Shown: positions 53,912 through 62,663 of the stretch, in pieces
Layout: each line of letters opens with the position of its first letter
Numbering within the stretch: position 1 is the stretch's first letter
Source of the DNA: an uncultured Clostridia bacterium
Lineage (GTDB): Bacteria > Bacillota > Clostridia > Oscillospirales > Ruminococcaceae
Assembly: GCA_947166945.1 (NCBI GenBank)
Contig: CAMVGH010000002.1
Span: 1-64,000, forward strand
Reading direction: 5' to 3'
DNA length: 64,000 nucleotides
The notes under the pieces: generated by a model
Seen by the model: only the letters and a program-made list of their open reading frames with translations
Database searches by the model: none
What the model was told of the DNA's origin: nothing
Translations under genes and position numbers: made by a program

Positions 53912-55192
53912 ATGAAGATACTTGTAGTAGGCGGCGGCGGACGTGAACACGCTGTGATAAAGGCGCTCTCCGCTTCCCCGAAAGTTGATAAGATATACTG
54001 CGCTCCCGGAAACGGCGGCATTTCGGCACTTGCGGAGTGCTGTCCGGTAAAGGCTACCGACATTGACGGAATGGTTTCTCTCGCGGAGCAGCTCAGACCC
54101 GATTTTGTGTTCGTCACCCCCGATGATCCGCTGGTACTCGGTATGGTTGACAGACTGAACGAAAAAGGATTCAGGACTTTCGGCCCACGTGCCGACGCGG
54201 CGATACTTGAAGGCAGCAAGGTCTTTTCAAAGGGACTTATGAAGAAGTACGGCATTCCTACCGCGGCATACGAAACATTTACAGACGCGGACAAGGCGAT
54301 AGCCTATATAAAGTCGCAGAATTCCTATCCGGCAGTAATAAAGTGTGACGGACTTGCTCTCGGTAAGGGCGTTATAATCGCGCAGAACGAACAGGAAGCT
54401 GTTGACGCGGTAAACTCGATGCTTCTGGACGGAAAGTTCGGCAAGAGCGGCAGTGAGATCGTTATAGAGGAATTCATGACCGGTCCGGAAGGTACCGTAC
54501 TCGCATTCACAGACGGCAGGACAGTAAAGCCCATGGTCTCCTCAATGGATCATAAACGCGCCAATGACGGCGATGAAGGTCTCAACACCGGCGGCATGGG
54601 AACTATCGCGCCCAATCCTCTCTATACAAAGGAATACGCGGACGAGTGCATGGAAAAGATATTCAGGCCTACCATTGAAGCAATGCAGAAGGAGGGCAGA
54701 CCGTTCAAGGGCTGCCTGTACTTCGGACTTATGCTCACACCAAACGGTGCAAAAGTGGTAGAGTACAACTGCCGTTTCGGAGATCCCGAGGCGCAGGTGG
54801 TACTGCCGCTGCTGAAGACCGATCTTGTTGAGATAATGGAAGCTGTCTGGGAAGAGAGACTTGACAAGCTCGATATAGAGTGGTATGACGGTTCATGCGC
54901 ATGTGTGGTTATGGCAAGCGGCGGTTATCCGCAGAAATATGAGACCGGCAAGCCGATAAGCGGACTTAACACACAGGGACAGCCCGACGACGGCAAGGCA
55001 TACGTTTACCATGCGGGTACAAAACTCGAAAACGGCACATATCTCACTGCGGGCGGACGCGTCCTCGGTGTGACCGCAACGGCGGATACTCTTCAGGGTG
55101 CGCTGGATAAGGCATACTCCGCTGTTTCGAAAATATCTTTCGAGAAAGCGCATTTCCGTAAAGATATCGGACATCGAGCGCTCGGAAAATAA
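53912..55192 (+). CDS. purD: GAR synthetase
   Basis: The 426-residue ATP-grasp enzyme joins phosphoribosylamine and glycine. It has VVGGGGREHAVIKAL at the N-terminus, CDGLALGKGVIIA in the ATP-binding region, GGMGTIAPNPLYT and EYNCRFGDPEAQVVLP. It is the last pur gene of the operon. purB, purL/S/Q and purK are not in the window. Confidence 0.96.
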   Translation: MKILVVGGGGREHAVIKALSASPKVDKIYCAPGNGGISALAECCPVKATDIDGMVSLAEQLRPDFVFVTPDDPLVLGMVDRLNEKGFRTFGPRADAAILEGSKVFSKGLMKKYGIPTAAYETFTDADKAIAYIKSQNSYPAVIKCDGLALGKGVIIAQNEQEAVDAVNSMLLDGKFGKSGSEIVIEEFMTGPEGTVLAFTDGRTVKPMVSSMDHKRANDGDEGLNTGGMGTIAPNPLYTKEYADECMEKIFRPTIEAMQKEGRPFKGCLYFGLMLTPNGAKVVEYNCRFGDPEAQVVLPLLKTDLVEIMEAVWEERLDKLDIEWYDGSCACVVMASGGYPQKYETGKPISGLNTQGQPDDGKAYVYHAGTKLENGTYLTAGGRVLGVTATADTLQGALDKAYSAVSKISFEKAHFRKDIGHRALGK

Positions 55193-55229
55193 TAACGTAA
55201 GTTTCTGCAACCTTTTCACTTTCCGCAAA

Positions 55230-55268
55230 GTGTTGTATATGAAAGCGCTTCAGAGACAAATACAACAC
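55230..55268 (+). other. Inverted repeat before the lipoprotein gene
   Basis: GTGTTGTAT (55230-55238) and ATACAACAC (55260-55268) are perfect inverted arms around a 21-nt loop, ending 2 nt before the AAAGGAAGG ribosome site. A second small stem CACTTT/AAAGTG overlaps the left arm, so two alternative folds are possible. Confidence 0.45.
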
Positions 55269-55286
55269 ATAAAGGAAGGTAATATC

Positions 55287-55826
55287 ATGAAAAGGATCAT
55301 AGCCGCAATGGCGGCTTTTACAGCGATCATCGCAATATCCGCGTGCTCCGCGCAGGCTGCGGAGAAAGTCCCCGGAACGACCGCTGAGGTCACAGCTTCC
55401 GCGGCCGCCGCCGTGACAGCTCTGGAAACCACCGAGGACAGCCATGCAGAACAAACGGAGGAACCTGTCACGGAAGAAACCGTGGAGGTATATAACTCCA
55501 ACGGGATAATGGCGGTAGATATGAATGAAGACGATACCGTATCCTTCGGCTGCGGAGACAGTTCTTCCGCCGGATACAGAAACAGCGTATTCATCATTTC
55601 CACAGAGCCAGGCACTACAGATGAAACTATGTCGGAATTCTTTGAAAAAAATGAGCTTTCTGTCGTTTATGATTATGAGAATTTCAATATGTATGCCGTT
55701 TCGGTGAAAGAGCCGCTGGATGCGGAACAGACCGCGGAATTCATTGAGTCGCTGGAGAAGAACGACTTTATACTTATGGTTGAACCCGACAGCATTGTCA
55801 CGATCGACGGAGCTGAGGTGCAATAA
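55287..55826 (+). CDS. Lipoprotein with an inhibitor-I9/propeptide-like C-terminal domain
   Basis: The 179-residue protein has a lipoprotein signal ending IAISAC (Cys20), an Ala/Thr/Glu-rich linker (about 25-70) and a small domain. Its end (VVYDYENFNMYAVSVKEPLD, then FIESLEKNDFILMVEPDSIV) recalls subtilisin propeptide/inhibitor I9 domains, which run from a Y-x-x-FN core to a V-x-VEPD motif. No protease lies nearby. The resemblance is weak and the function unknown. AAAGGAAGG precedes ATG 55287. Confidence 0.6.
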   Translation: MKRIIAAMAAFTAIIAISACSAQAAEKVPGTTAEVTASAAAAVTALETTEDSHAEQTEEPVTEETVEVYNSNGIMAVDMNEDDTVSFGCGDSSSAGYRNSVFIISTEPGTTDETMSEFFEKNELSVVYDYENFNMYAVSVKEPLDAEQTAEFIESLEKNDFILMVEPDSIVTIDGAEVQ

Positions 55827-55832
55827 ATAAAA

Positions 55833-55891
55833 GGCGAGTTCGCAAAATCCTCGCCGCGGGCTTATCCCCGCAAATCAAAACTACGAAAGGA
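55833..55891 (+). promoter_or_regulatory. Candidate preQ1 riboswitch (H-type pseudoknot) upstream of queT
   Basis: P1 is GGCGAG (55833-55838) with CTCGCC (55850-55855); its loop starts TTCG (55839-55842). A separate arm GCGGG/CCCGC follows (55856-55871). The A-rich tail ends CTACGAAAGGA, in which CGAA (55884-55887) can pair with the loop TTCG, closing a pseudoknot that overlaps the ribosome site GAAAGGA. Queuosine-precursor riboswitches have this HL-out pseudoknot, and class III preQ1 riboswitches with an extra arm are known before queT in Ruminococcaceae. The class assignment is an inference. Confidence 0.5.
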
Positions 55892-55905
55892 AAAAGGGGC
55901 GTATC

Positions 55906-55935
55906 ATGCTTTTATGCCCCCGGAAAAAAACATGA
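55906..55935 (+). CDS. Nine-codon upstream reading frame coupled to queT
   Basis: ATG 55906 follows AAGGGG by six bases and encodes MLLCPRKKT; its TGA overlaps the queT ATG (ATGA). The start lies in the loop of a stem GGGGCGTA/TATGCCCC (55896-55920). queT itself has no ribosome site, so it may be translated by coupling through this short frame. Confidence 0.4.
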   Translation: MLLCPRKKT

Positions 55936-56429
55936 AAAGCAAAGCATTATTCATCACACATGGTGCTGTGATCGCGGCACTGTACACAGTGCTGACCGTC
56001 TTTATAGCGGCATTCAACCTGGCGAGCGGAGCAATACAGATCCGTATCTCCGAAGCCCTTACCATTCTCCCGTATTTCACTCCGGCAGCTATCCCCGGTC
56101 TGTTCATCGGCTGTCTGCTGTCCAATATCATCACCGGAGCAGCGATATGGGACGTTATTTTCGGAAGTCTAGCAACTCTCATAGGAGCGATCGGCACATA
56201 CTTCCTCAGCAGAAAGGTGAACAAATGGCTCGCACCCGTTCCGCCCATACTTGCAAACACACTCATTATCCCGTTTGTACTCACATTCGCTTACGGGATC
56301 CCGGACGGCATACCGTTCCTTATGCTCACAGTCGGCGCAGGAGAAGTCCTTTCCTGCGGAGTGCTGGGTCTCATACTGATGTTGGCAATAGATCCTGTCA
56401 GACATAAGGTCTTCATGCCGCAGGAATAA
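55932..56429 (+). CDS. queT: QueT family queuosine-precursor transporter, ECF S-component
   Basis: The 165-residue membrane protein has five or six helices and the QueT/DUF988 pattern: QIRISEALTILPYFTPAAIPGL, followed by GCLLSNIITGAAIWDVIFG and a C-terminal GAGEVLSCGVLG. QueT proteins are substrate-binding units of ECF transporters for queuosine precursors such as preQ1. The shared ECF module is not here. It fits with tgt and queA elsewhere in the window. Start chosen at ATG 55932; an in-frame ATG at 55914 is also possible. Confidence 0.87.
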   Translation: MKSKALFITHGAVIAALYTVLTVFIAAFNLASGAIQIRISEALTILPYFTPAAIPGLFIGCLLSNIITGAAIWDVIFGSLATLIGAIGTYFLSRKVNKWLAPVPPILANTLIIPFVLTFAYGIPDGIPFLMLTVGAGEVLSCGVLGLILMLAIDPVRHKVFMPQE

Positions 56430-56438
56430 ACAACGGTC

Positions 56439-56480
56439 ATCACCGCCCGTACCGACGAGCGGTGATTATTTTCGTTTCTT
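56439..56480 (+). terminator. Intrinsic terminator of queT
   Basis: ATCACCGC (56439-56446) and GCGGTGAT (56459-56466) form an 8-bp stem, followed by TATTTTCGTTTC. Confidence 0.75.
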
Positions 56481-56505
56481 TTTTGCAAAAATCTCCCGAA
56501 AACTA

Positions 56506-56534
56506 TTGACAAACAGCGTTTTATATGGTAAAAT
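56506..56534 (+). promoter_or_regulatory. Promoter of the rplU operon
   Basis: TTGACA (56506-56511), 17 bp, TAAAAT (56529-56534). Confidence 0.8.
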
Positions 56535-56541
56535 GATTTAT

Positions 56542-56620
56542 CCGCTTGTGAAAGGCTTTTTTAAGTCTGTCATAGAGTTGACGGCGCCTGTCACAGCGAG
56601 ATCGGAAACGAGGTAATAAA
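56542..56620 (+). promoter_or_regulatory. Possible L21 autoregulatory leader
   Basis: The roughly 80-nt leader between the promoter and rplU has small pairing segments (CTGTCA repeated at 56564 and 56590 regions, GACGGCGCC). An L21 leader motif is known in Firmicutes at this place; I infer it from position and cannot verify the fold. Confidence 0.35.
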
Positions 56621-56929
56621 ATGTACGCAATTATTGAAACAGGCGGAAAGCAGTATCAGGTTAAAGAAGGCGATGAGATCTTCGTAGAGAAGCTCGGCGT
56701 CGAAGAGGGCGAAGTTACATTCGACAAGGTACTCCTTATCGGAAACGACGCAGGTATCACAGCAGGCGCTCCCTATGTATCGGGCGCTGCCGTAAAGGCT
56801 ACCCTCCTCAAGAACGGCAAGGGCAAGAAGATCAGCGTGTTCACCTACAAACCCAAGAAGGGCGAAAAAGTAGCTAAGGGTCACAGACAGCCCTACAGCA
56901 AGGTTAAGATCGAAGCTATCAATTCATAA
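56621..56929 (+). CDS. rplU: Ribosomal protein bL21
   Basis: The 102-residue protein has [20 protein letters not shown] and the C-terminal RNA-binding segment [19 protein letters not shown], as in all bL21 proteins. It binds 23S rRNA. It is the first gene of the conserved order rplU-prp-rpmA. Confidence 0.98.
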   Translation: MYAIIETGGKQYQVKEGDEIFVEKLGVEEGEVTFDKVLLIGNDAGITAGAPYVSGAAVKATLLKNGKGKKISVFTYKPKKGEKVAKGHRQPYSKVKIEAINS

Positions 56930-56931
56930 AA

Positions 56932-57267
56932 ATGATAGAAGCAGAGTTTCTCCGCTATGACGGAAGCCTTGTGGGCTTCTCGGTATCGGGTCACGCAGGC
57001 GCGGGACCGTTCGGCAAGGACATAGTCTGTGCCGCAGTCTCCTCCGCTACCATGCTGACCGCAAATACGATAACGGATTATCTGTTCGCCAAGGCAGAGG
57101 TCAAAGACAAGGGCAACCGGATAATGCTGGTGCTCAGAGATCCCGAATCGGCAATGTCGATCGCCGCGAAACAGACTATCGCGTCATTCTGCAAGCACCT
57201 CGAAATGCTGGCGGAGGACAATAAGGGCAAGATCAGGATCACCGTAAGAGATTTGAAAGGAAGATAG
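56932..57267 (+). CDS. prp: Ribosomal-processing cysteine protease Prp
   Basis: The 111-residue protease has the catalytic His ([14 protein letters not shown]) and Cys ([13 protein letters not shown]). It removes the short N-terminal extension of bL27 in Firmicutes. The gene stands exactly between rplU and rpmA with only two bases to each neighbour, and the L27 encoded next carries the matching leader. Confidence 0.93.
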   Translation: MIEAEFLRYDGSLVGFSVSGHAGAGPFGKDIVCAAVSSATMLTANTITDYLFAKAEVKDKGNRIMLVLRDPESAMSIAAKQTIASFCKHLEMLAEDNKGKIRITVRDLKGR

Positions 57268-57269
57268 AA

Positions 57270-57551
57270 ATGTTAAAGATCAGTATGCAGTATTTCGCCC
57301 ATAAAAAAGGTATGGGCTCCACCAAGAACGGCAGAGATTCCAACGCACAGCGTCTCGGCGCTAAGCGTGCCGACGGTCAGTTCGTTCTCGCAGGCAATAT
57401 CCTGTACAGACAGAGAGGCACACATATCCACCCCGGTAAGAATGTCGGCAAGGGCTCCGATGATACATTGTTCGCAATGATCGACGGCAAAGTAAAATAT
57501 GAGCGTCTCGGTAAAGACCGCAAGCAGGTAAGCGTTTACCCTGCCGAATAA
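57270..57551 (+). CDS. rpmA: Ribosomal protein bL27 with cleavable leader
   Basis: The 93-residue protein begins [10 protein letters not shown], followed by [14 protein letters not shown], the mature N-terminus that reaches the peptidyl-transferase centre. MQYFA before HKKG fits the Prp cleavage site, which is needed for function in Firmicutes. AAAGGAAG precedes ATG. Confidence 0.97.
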   Translation: MLKISMQYFAHKKGMGSTKNGRDSNAQRLGAKRADGQFVLAGNILYRQRGTHIHPGKNVGKGSDDTLFAMIDGKVKYERLGKDRKQVSVYPAE

Positions 57552-57626
57552 TCAACAGGTAAGATCAGGACGGGAGAAATTCCGTCCTGCTTTCGTATTA
57601 AGGTACTTTGCGGGAAAGGAAACGAA

Positions 57627-58313
57627 ATGTACACCTCCTTCGGAAAAGCAAATGACCGGTTCGGGTTTGAGGATAAGGGAGAATTTTACTGTGCCTTCAA
57701 AACCGACAGCCTTATTATTACGATCTCGGCGGCTGTCATGCTGGTCTGGATCGTACTGATAATAATCAATTTCGTAACATTCGCCGTTCAGATGTCAAAT
57801 ACCGGAGCCTATATCTCGCAGTCAATGAATGAGATGATCTATGGCAGTGAGGAAGCCACAGCGGACAGCGTCAAGATGACAACATGGGGTGCAGCTATAC
57901 AGGCGGGCGCAACAATGACGACCACTGTCCTGGGTCTGATCATTCTTGCCTTTATGGGCATCATATTCATCGTCATCGAGATGAGACTGCACAGAGGGGT
58001 AAAGCACACCTTCAAAGCCGATGACCGGAGTTTTACGATCTCGTTTCCTCCCAAAATGAATAAAGAAGATCTGGTGCTTGAATATGACGACATACTCGGG
58101 ATCACATGGGAGAGAAGAAAATTCCCGCTCGCACCGGAATGTTTTGATTTTACAATAAAGACCCGTACCCACGGAATTGTGGAGATCAGAGTGATACTCC
58201 ACAAACTTGCCAGAGTGAACGGAGTTACAGAAACCCCGTTCAACTATATCCGCGAAAAGATAGGCACGGCAAACGCAGACGAACGCTACCTGATAAACAG
58301 AGGAATAAAATAA
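57627..58313 (+). CDS. Two-helix membrane protein of unknown function
   Basis: The 228-residue protein has two strong membrane helices (about 30-52 and 94-117) with a loop of about 40 residues outside, and a soluble C-terminal domain of about 110 residues (FTISFPPKMNKEDLVLEYDD) with beta-strand alternation that recalls a YcxB- or PH-like domain. I do not recognise a named family. GGAAAGGAAACGAA precedes the ATG. It lies between rpmA and obgE and ends 7 nt before obgE, so the two are probably coupled. Confidence 0.7.
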   Translation: MYTSFGKANDRFGFEDKGEFYCAFKTDSLIITISAAVMLVWIVLIIINFVTFAVQMSNTGAYISQSMNEMIYGSEEATADSVKMTTWGAAIQAGATMTTTVLGLIILAFMGIIFIVIEMRLHRGVKHTFKADDRSFTISFPPKMNKEDLVLEYDDILGITWERRKFPLAPECFDFTIKTRTHGIVEIRVILHKLARVNGVTETPFNYIREKIGTANADERYLINRGIK

Positions 58314-58320
58314 ACGGAAA

Positions 58321-59598
58321 ATGTTTGTAGATATAGTTAAAATTTCGATAAAAGCAGGCGACGGCGGCAACGGAGCTGTCTCATTCCACCGCGAGAAATA
58401 TGTCGCGGCGGGAGGTCCGGACGGCGGCAACGGCGGTAAGGGCGGAGATATAGTATTCCAGGCCGACGACAGCCTTTCAACGCTGATAGATTTCAGATAC
58501 AAGAAAAAATATACCGCGGAAAACGGCGCTCCCGGCGGTTCTAAGAGAAGTTCGGGAAAATCCGCGCCCGATACGATAATAAAGGTACCACGCGGCACCG
58601 TCATAAAAGACAGCGAAACAGGCAGAATACTCGCGGATATCTCCGACAATGAGCCGGTAGTCGTTGCAAAGGGCGGCCGCGGCGGCAAAGGAAATATGAA
58701 CTTTGCCACCCCCACAAGACAGATACCGCGGTTCGCAAAGCCCGGATACCCGGGTGAAAGCTTTGATGTGACCCTTGAACTGAAATTGCTGGCAGATGTG
58801 GGACTTGTGGGATTTCCGAATGTGGGAAAATCAAGTCTCATAAGCGTGGTGAGCGCCGCGAAGCCTGAGATCGCAAACTACCACTTCACCACTATAACAC
58901 CGGTCCTCGGCGTGGTGAAATATGACGAGAGATCCTTCGTTATGGCGGATATCCCCGGTCTTATAGAAGGAGCAAGCGAAGGCGTGGGACTTGGTCACGC
59001 GTTCCTGCGGCATGTCGAAAGATGCAGGCTGATCGTCCATGTGGTGGATGTGTCAGGGTCGGAAGGCAGAGACCCTATCGACGATTTTCAGAAGATAAAC
59101 AAGGAGCTTGCCAATTTCTCCGAGGAACTCTCCGAACGTCCGCAGATAGTTGCGGCAAACAAGTCTGATATAGCATCGGAAGAGCAGATCGAAACTTTCC
59201 GCGGCTACATTGAGAAGCAGGGACTTCCCTTCTTCGTTATCTCGGCTGCTTCCGCAAAAGGAACGAAAGAACTGGTCGCCGCGATAGCCGGAGAACTGGA
59301 AAAGCTGCCGCCGATAGTACGATACGAAGCCAGACCGCTCACATTCGAGGAACTGGAAAAACAGGCTGCCGAAAAGCGCTCTTTTAGAATAAAGAAAGAA
59401 GATGCCCACTTCTACTCGGTAGAAGCGGAGTGGCTCGCGCCGATACTCTCTACCGTAAATATGGACGACTACTCAAGTCTGCAATATTTCCAGCGGGTAC
59501 TGAGGTACAGCGGTATTATAGACGCGCTGAAAGATGCCGGTATCGAAGAGGACGACACTGTTTCTATTTTCGACTTTGAATTCAGCTTCGTGAATTAA
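58321..59598 (+). CDS. obgE: GTPase Obg
   Basis: The 425-residue GTPase acts in ribosome assembly and stress response. It has the glycine-rich Obg domain (AGDGGNGAVSFHREKYV), a G domain with G1 GFPNVGKSS, G3 DIPGLIEGA and G4 ANKSD, and the C-terminal OCT domain (about 350-425) typical of Gram-positive Obg. It follows the rplU-prp-rpmA group, the usual context. Confidence 0.96.
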   Translation: MFVDIVKISIKAGDGGNGAVSFHREKYVAAGGPDGGNGGKGGDIVFQADDSLSTLIDFRYKKKYTAENGAPGGSKRSSGKSAPDTIIKVPRGTVIKDSETGRILADISDNEPVVVAKGGRGGKGNMNFATPTRQIPRFAKPGYPGESFDVTLELKLLADVGLVGFPNVGKSSLISVVSAAKPEIANYHFTTITPVLGVVKYDERSFVMADIPGLIEGASEGVGLGHAFLRHVERCRLIVHVVDVSGSEGRDPIDDFQKINKELANFSEELSERPQIVAANKSDIASEEQIETFRGYIEKQGLPFFVISAASAKGTKELVAAIAGELEKLPPIVRYEARPLTFEELEKQAAEKRSFRIKKEDAHFYSVEAEWLAPILSTVNMDDYSSLQYFQRVLRYSGIIDALKDAGIEEDDTVSIFDFEFSFVN

Positions 59599-59653
59599 GG
59601 CGAAGGCGTCACAAAATCAGAGAAATTATCGTTATTATATACGGAAAGGTATT

Positions 59654-60046
59654 ATGGACACGATCACACACACCGAAGCAAAGCGGCTCAGTCCGGGTCT
59701 GCTGGCATTCTACGGCGACAGCGTTTATGAGATATTTGTAAGGCGATATGTAGTGAGCCGCGGCGACAAGCCCGCAGGTAAGCTGCACGAGGAGTCCGTG
59801 AAACTTGCAAGAGCAGGGTATCAGGCTGAAGCCTACGAAACGATCCTGCCTATGCTGAACGAGAGGGAAGCCGATATACTGCGAAGAGGAAGAAACGCTA
59901 CCGGACTTACCGCACCGAAGTCCAGCAATCAGGCAGAATACCACAAGGCTACGGCAGTGGAAGCACTGTTCGGATATCTTTCCCTGACCGGTGAAGAAGA
60001 GCGTCTCGAAGAACTTTTTGACGCGATCATCGGCGGGAAACGATAA
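59654..60046 (+). CDS. mrnC: Mini-ribonuclease 3
   Basis: The 130-residue protein has only the RNase III catalytic domain: LAFYGDSVYEIFVRR with the metal-binding Asp and YHKATAVEALFGYLSLTG with the second acidic patch. Without a dsRNA-binding domain it is Mini-III, which matures 23S rRNA in Bacillus. ACGGAAAGG precedes the ATG. Confidence 0.93.
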   Translation: MDTITHTEAKRLSPGLLAFYGDSVYEIFVRRYVVSRGDKPAGKLHEESVKLARAGYQAEAYETILPMLNEREADILRRGRNATGLTAPKSSNQAEYHKATAVEALFGYLSLTGEEERLEELFDAIIGGKR

Positions 60047-60060
60047 AAGGGGAAGTATAA

Positions 60061-61818
60061 ATGGGATTGAAAAGGATCATTGCCGCGGCACTTACGGCGG
60101 CGATCACGATAGGAACTGTCATGACCGCTCGGGCGGAGGCAGCCGTGCTGCGTGAACGGCTGTACGAACAGAAATTCACAGCTCTTACGCAGGCTCTGCG
60201 CAATGACAGTGACACCATCGGTGCGGTGGAAGATCTCGGAAACGCTGTGGTATTCTTCTCGGTATCGGACGGAAACAGACAGGCAAAGGTAATGGAATCT
60301 CATTCCGAGGATCTTGATGCCGCACTGAGATCAGCATACAACAAGGTGAAGAATTCCGGTGTGAATCCGAAGTGGCTGAAACTCGATGTTGCGGTAACAC
60401 AAAAAGATTACACATACAGGGATTTCAGGAGTGAATTCACAAATGCCCTGCAAGGCTCGTTCAGATACGGGGTGGCATTCGGCGGAAACTACGGAACAGC
60501 GCTTCTCGAAGCACAGATAAACAGCTGCGGAGTACTCGACTATTCCAACGGACAGTTCGACTGGAACCTCGTAAACAAGGAACTCCAGAGAAACGGGACG
60601 GAAAAGCTCACATTTATTCCCACCAGACTGAGTATATTCAAGACACAGGGATATTTTTCCGAAAACAGCGGGCCGGTTTACAAGCTTACCAACGGGCAGT
60701 ATAATGATACAGGCAAACGTGCTGCCGGGGCCGACAGGAATACGCTCGAAAGAATAGCGGCAAAAAGCTCGGAATATCTTTCTTCTATATGCGATACCAA
60801 CGGGAAATTCAGATACGGCTGGTACCCTATAAACGATGAGGAAATGGAGGACTACAATATCCTCCGTCACGCGGGGACCTGCTGGAACCTGATAATGCAG
60901 TATGAAATGACCGGTGATGAGCGGCTCAGACCTGTGATCGAAGCATCGCTCGGATACATACGCGACTTCGTGGTGTATAAAGATCACGACATCGCCTTCA
61001 TTCAGGACAATTTCGCACTTAATATCGGAGGCAACGGACTGGCACTGCTGGCGTACTGCAATTACGCTCTCACATTCGGCTCGACAAAGTACAATGCGCT
61101 TATCCGCGCCCTCGCAAACGGAATACTGTTCATGCAGAAGCCGGACGGCAGCTACGTACATCTGATCTACCCCGATACATTTGAGGTCGCAAGGGATTAC
61201 GTCATAGTTTACTACGACGGAGAAGCATCTTACGGACTGCTGAAAGCTTACGAGGTGCTCGGAGCACCGTCTTATCTCAATGCGGCAAGAAGAGCCGCAG
61301 ACTGCTTTATCTCAAATCACTATGAGACTCTCAACAGCCATTGGATAGCTTATATGTTCAATGAACTTACCAGATATCTCCCGGAGGAAAAATATTTTGA
61401 ATTCGGGCTGAAAAACCTCACAACGAACAACTGGCTGCGCAAGCTGAACATTTCAAGATCCGGAAAGAACTCTTCCAATGAGACTGCGAACGCGGCATTT
61501 GAAATGTATGACCGGCTGGTGAGCGGAGGATATAAATGCGCTTATCTGAGCCAGTTCAATGAGGAACTGCTGATAGATACCCTCAACAAGCGCATGGAAT
61601 ACGGGCTGAACTACTTTATGTTCCCGGAGTATTCCATGTACTTCAAAAATCCCTCAACAGTCACAAACAGTTTCGCTGTGCGCGAAGACTTCTTCAGAAT
61701 ACGCATAGATGATGTGCAGCACTTTATGGACGGCTATTACCTGTACTGGAAGAATTACGACAGGATAATGCAATATACAGAAAAAACAGAACAGAACGAA
61801 AACAATACAGCGGCATAA
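60061..61818 (+). CDS. Large secreted protein, probable alpha/alpha-toroid, unknown function
   Basis: The 585-residue protein has a signal peptide (about 1-27, cleaved after MTARAEA). An N-terminal alpha/beta domain (30-200) is followed by a helical region with repeated pairs of the kind LxxAxxAADCF, in which LRHAGTCWNLIMQYEMTGDE, NIGGNGLALLAYCNYAL and DGEASYGLLKAYEVLG look like successive hairpins of an alpha/alpha toroid, as in AGE epimerases and six-hairpin glycosidases. Acidic and aromatic residues are frequent in those turns. A role in wall or capsule polysaccharide is only an inference. It sits oddly between mrnC and yebC. Confidence 0.65.
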   Translation: MGLKRIIAAALTAAITIGTVMTARAEAAVLRERLYEQKFTALTQALRNDSDTIGAVEDLGNAVVFFSVSDGNRQAKVMESHSEDLDAALRSAYNKVKNSGVNPKWLKLDVAVTQKDYTYRDFRSEFTNALQGSFRYGVAFGGNYGTALLEAQINSCGVLDYSNGQFDWNLVNKELQRNGTEKLTFIPTRLSIFKTQGYFSENSGPVYKLTNGQYNDTGKRAAGADRNTLERIAAKSSEYLSSICDTNGKFRYGWYPINDEEMEDYNILRHAGTCWNLIMQYEMTGDERLRPVIEASLGYIRDFVVYKDHDIAFIQDNFALNIGGNGLALLAYCNYALTFGSTKYNALIRALANGILFMQKPDGSYVHLIYPDTFEVARDYVIVYYDGEASYGLLKAYEVLGAPSYLNAARRAADCFISNHYETLNSHWIAYMFNELTRYLPEEKYFEFGLKNLTTNNWLRKLNISRSGKNSSNETANAAFEMYDRLVSGGYKCAYLSQFNEELLIDTLNKRMEYGLNYFMFPEYSMYFKNPSTVTNSFAVREDFFRIRIDDVQHFMDGYYLYWKNYDRIMQYTEKTEQNENNTAA

Positions 61819-61832
61819 CGGAGGATAATAAT

Positions 61833-62567
61833 ATGTCAGGACATTCCAAATGGAGCACGATCAAGAGAAAAAAAGGAGAGAAGGACGGCGCAAGAGCAAA
61901 GGTATTCACCAAGATCAGCCGTGAGATAATAGTGGCAGTACGTGAGGGCGGCGGAGACCCGAACAGCAACTCCAAGCTCGCACAGCTCGTACAGAAGGCC
62001 AAATCCAACAATATCCCCAACGACAACATAGACCGCCTTATAAAGAAGGCAAGCGGTGACGGTGAAAAGACCGATTACGAAGAGTGCGTTTATGAGGGAT
62101 ACGGTCCCAACGGCGTGGCTGTGATCGTTGAGTGCCTTACAGACAACCGCAACCGTACAGCCGGCGAAGTACGCCATTATTTCGACAAGTTCGGCGGCAA
62201 TCTCGGCACCTCGGGCTGTGTATCATTCATGTTCTCCACAAAGGGTATCGTGGTACTCGACAACGAGGACGAAGAGATAGACGAAGACAAGGCTATGGAG
62301 GATATCCTCGAAGCCGGCGGCGACGATTTCACATTTGAGGACGGCTGCGTTGAGATCACAACGGATCCGAATACAGTTACCGAAGTCGGCAAAGCTCTCG
62401 AAGATATGGGGTATAAGGTGCTCTCCGCAGAGCCCGCAAAAATACCCTCGACTTATACAACCCTCACCGACGAAGACCATATCAAGAAAATGGGACTTCT
62501 TCTCGACGCGCTCGATGACAACGATGATGTCCAGAACGTATGGCACAACTGGGAAGATGCGGAATAA
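61833..62567 (+). CDS. YebC/PmpR family regulator
   Basis: The 244-residue protein starts MSGHSKWSTIKRKKGEKDGA and carries VYEGYGPNGVAVIVECLTDN and RNRTAGEVRHYFDKFGGNLG, the signature of YebC. The family was called transcriptional regulator; members also help ribosomes through proline stretches. Length is normal. GGAGG lies seven bases before ATG. Confidence 0.95.
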   Translation: MSGHSKWSTIKRKKGEKDGARAKVFTKISREIIVAVREGGGDPNSNSKLAQLVQKAKSNNIPNDNIDRLIKKASGDGEKTDYEECVYEGYGPNGVAVIVECLTDNRNRTAGEVRHYFDKFGGNLGTSGCVSFMFSTKGIVVLDNEDEEIDEDKAMEDILEAGGDDFTFEDGCVEITTDPNTVTEVGKALEDMGYKVLSAEPAKIPSTYTTLTDEDHIKKMGLLLDALDDNDDVQNVWHNWEDAE

Positions 62568-62603
62568 AGAAGCAGCTTTCACATAATTAACGTTCAGATA
62601 CAG

Positions 62604-62622
62604 CGATAATCAGGTATTATCG
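62604..62622 (+). promoter_or_regulatory. Perfect dyad upstream of mntP
   Basis: CGATAAT-CAGGT-ATTATCG is an exact inverted repeat with 7-bp arms. It lies 14 nt before a TATAAT box (62637-62642), where a -35 element would stand, so it may be an operator for a metal sensor such as an MntR-type protein. The regulator is unidentified. Confidence 0.5.
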
Positions 62623-62663
62623 TACAAGCCCGCACATATAATACTATAAAAAAGTCAAGGGCA

